A stretch of 64,000 nt of DNA from the NCBI RefSeq assembly GCF_000243415.2, contig NZ_KI912270.1, forward strand, positions 3,100,001 through 3,164,000. Direction: 5' to 3'. This document shows positions 62,965 through 64,000 of this stretch, piece after piece; within the stretch, counting starts at the first letter, position 1; the number at the start of each line of letters is the position of its first letter. Under the pieces are notes generated by a model. It did not search any database and had not been told where the DNA came from. It saw nothing but the letters and a program-made list of their open reading frames with translations. The position numbers were made by a program, and so were the translations under genes. The stretch is from Mycolicibacterium tusciae JS617 (GTDB lineage: Bacteria; Actinomycetota; Actinomycetes; Mycobacteriales; Mycobacteriaceae).

Positions 62965-63120
62965 ATGACTGATCGCGGGATGGCCATAGATTCCTCGGAA
63001 CAAGTGCCCGGCCAGCAGACCAACGAGAGTTCGCGCGATGACACCGCCGACAGCGAACCGAGCGTGACGAAGGGCCTCGGCGATGGCCCCCACGCCGGCG
63101 AAAGCACTCGCGCCGACTAA
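62965..63120 (+). CDS. Possible small hydrophilic protein (51 residues)
   Basis: ATG 62965 opens a stop-free frame of 51 codons to TAA 63118-63120, rich in Ser, Asp, Glu and Gly (QTNESSRDDTADSEPS). It sits alone between two genes that both point left. No domain is visible; expression is unproven. Confidence 0.4.
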   Translation: MTDRGMAIDSSEQVPGQQTNESSRDDTADSEPSVTKGLGDGPHAGESTRAD

Positions 63121-63130
63121 CCGACTCAGG

Positions 63131-63991
63131 TCAAAGTGGCTGTTGCTCACCGGAAGCCATGGGGCCTCCGATCGGGATCATGATCACCGTGATGTTGTCG
63201 TGGCCGCCGGCATGCAAGGCATGGTCGACCAGCGCACGGGCCGCCTCGTCCGGGGTGACCCCATGGCAGAACCTGGCGATGTCGGCCGCCTCGGGCAGGT
63301 AGTTGTGCAGACCGTCGGAGCACAGCACCAAGACGCCTCGGTCGGCGGTGGTCAACGTGCTGATGCTCGATTCGTCGAACAATGGTCGTTCGGCATCGGC
63401 GCCGAACCAGCGGGTCAGGGTGTGCGCACCTCTCAGTACGACGGGTGAATCGGCCGGTATACCCCCGGAGACCAGTTGCTGGGCAAGGGTGTCGTCGACC
63501 GTCAGGCATTGCGGCTGCGCGGGCGGATCGGGCAGCCAGTACACCCTGCTGTCGCCCACGTTGGCGACGGCGATGTGCACCTCGCCAGCGCTCGACGAAA
63601 CGACGACCGCGGCCGTATAGGTGCATGACGACGGCGGAATTGATGCGTCGGGCGACTCGGCTGCCGCGGCTGCCTGCGCCGCGTCGGAGAGTCCGGCGAG
63701 CATCACCGATGTCAGGTCACGGGAGGCGACGAGTGCCGCCAACATCGCGTCGACGCCAGCGACCGACGCGGCCCGCGCGGCGTTTTGGCCATCGGCCGAC
63801 GTGGAGACGCCGTCGCATACAACCGCCGCAATCGCGGGTAACCGCTCCCCCGGCGCGCCTGCCACGGTTCCCGCTGCGCCGGCGTCCTCATTTCGGGTGT
63901 GCTCGATTCCGCGGTCGGTGATCAGCACGATCGCATCGAGATGGTCCTCGTCGCGATCCGGCTCAGTGCGGCCCTGAGCGGGCCTGGGCAC
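63131..63991 (-). CDS. PP2C-type serine/threonine phosphatase
   Basis: At least 286 residues. Metal-binding and catalytic motifs are DRGIEHTRNEDA (N-terminal), AAVVCDGVSTSADG, IAVANVGDSRVYW, LVLCSDGLHNYLP and the final GGHDNITVIMIPIGG. These are the PP2C hallmarks with their Asp residues. PP2C enzymes dephosphorylate Ser/Thr kinase substrates. GTG 63991 fits the domain start, but the frame stays open to the window edge, so the true start may lie outside. Confidence 0.85.
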   Translation of the reverse strand: MPRPAQGRTEPDRDEDHLDAIVLITDRGIEHTRNEDAGAAGTVAGAPGERLPAIAAVVCDGVSTSADGQNAARAASVAGVDAMLAALVASRDLTSVMLAGLSDAAQAAAAAESPDASIPPSSCTYTAAVVVSSSAGEVHIAVANVGDSRVYWLPDPPAQPQCLTVDDTLAQQLVSGGIPADSPVVLRGAHTLTRWFGADAERPLFDESSISTLTTADRGVLVLCSDGLHNYLPEAADIARFCHGVTPDEAARALVDHALHAGGHDNITVIMIPIGGPMASGEQQPL

Positions 63992-64000
63992 TGCGACGCG

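Overview
The window is high-GC actinobacterial DNA and is best read as a rapidly growing mycobacterium (Mycolicibacterium type). Supporting genes are an antigen-85 mycolyltransferase, F420-dependent oxidoreductases (a deazaflavin nitroreductase and a luciferase-like enzyme), a DesA3-type desaturase, a DUF3060 protein, an EspC-like type VII secretion protein, several GAF-ANTAR regulators and a mycobacterial-style recC-recB-recD operon. GTG starts and 1-17 base gene overlaps are common. I see no rRNA, tRNA or CRISPR array.

Layout. Bases 1-6640 hold an HD-GYP/LuxR regulator, a CorA-type transporter, a glyoxalase-like gene coupled to a flavin reductase that lacks a normal start codon, a GH3 glycosidase and a DUF3060 membrane protein. 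IS110-family copy 1 (6709-8223) follows, inserted in a palindromic repeat. Bases 8349-17558 carry an HD hydrolase, a coiled-coil protein and recC-recB-recD. Bases 17586-26078 hold a deazaflavin oxidoreductase, an SRPBCC-sulfatase pair, an acyl-adenylating enzyme, a GAF-ANTAR gene, and a desaturase followed by two more GAF-ANTAR genes. Bases 26289-33714 contain a 45-residue basic protein, a carboxyethylornithine-synthase-like enzyme, a GT4 glycosyltransferase, a transporter-tartrate dehydrogenase pair, a fourth GAF-ANTAR gene, a STAS protein and an HPF-like protein. Bases 33744-37422 are a tightly overlapping glycan operon (GT4, six-hairpin protein, GH130). Bases 37768-42094 hold small stress-type genes, a cold-shock protein, a luciferase-like F420 enzyme and antigen 85. 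Bases 42192-48171 are a mobile-element-rich block: IS110 copies 2 and 3 lie in direct orientation within a 1670-base duplicated segment, with a toxin-antitoxin pair, an amine oxidase and a small secreted peptide between them. Bases 48230-64000 carry a RibD-like reductase, a candidate type VII effector operon, a serine hydrolase lipoprotein, a helicase/exonuclease-like/BRCT fusion, a SEC-C protein, a DUF2293 protein, vapBC beside a broken hipA, a Na+/H+ antiporter, a DUF1206 protein and a PP2C phosphatase.

Most notable system. The three IS110 copies appear to carry a bridge RNA, the two-loop guide RNA known from IS621 and relatives. Upstream of the transposase there are two loops of matching architecture. 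One loop contains segments that match the element's own joined ends (donor). The other contains segments that match the insertion site (target). The target can be reconstructed from the flanks, and an unoccupied copy lies next to copy 1. Joining the right and left ends across the CT core would also build a TTGACA-17-TCTAAT promoter that is absent from the integrated copies. These pairings were read by eye and are a prediction.
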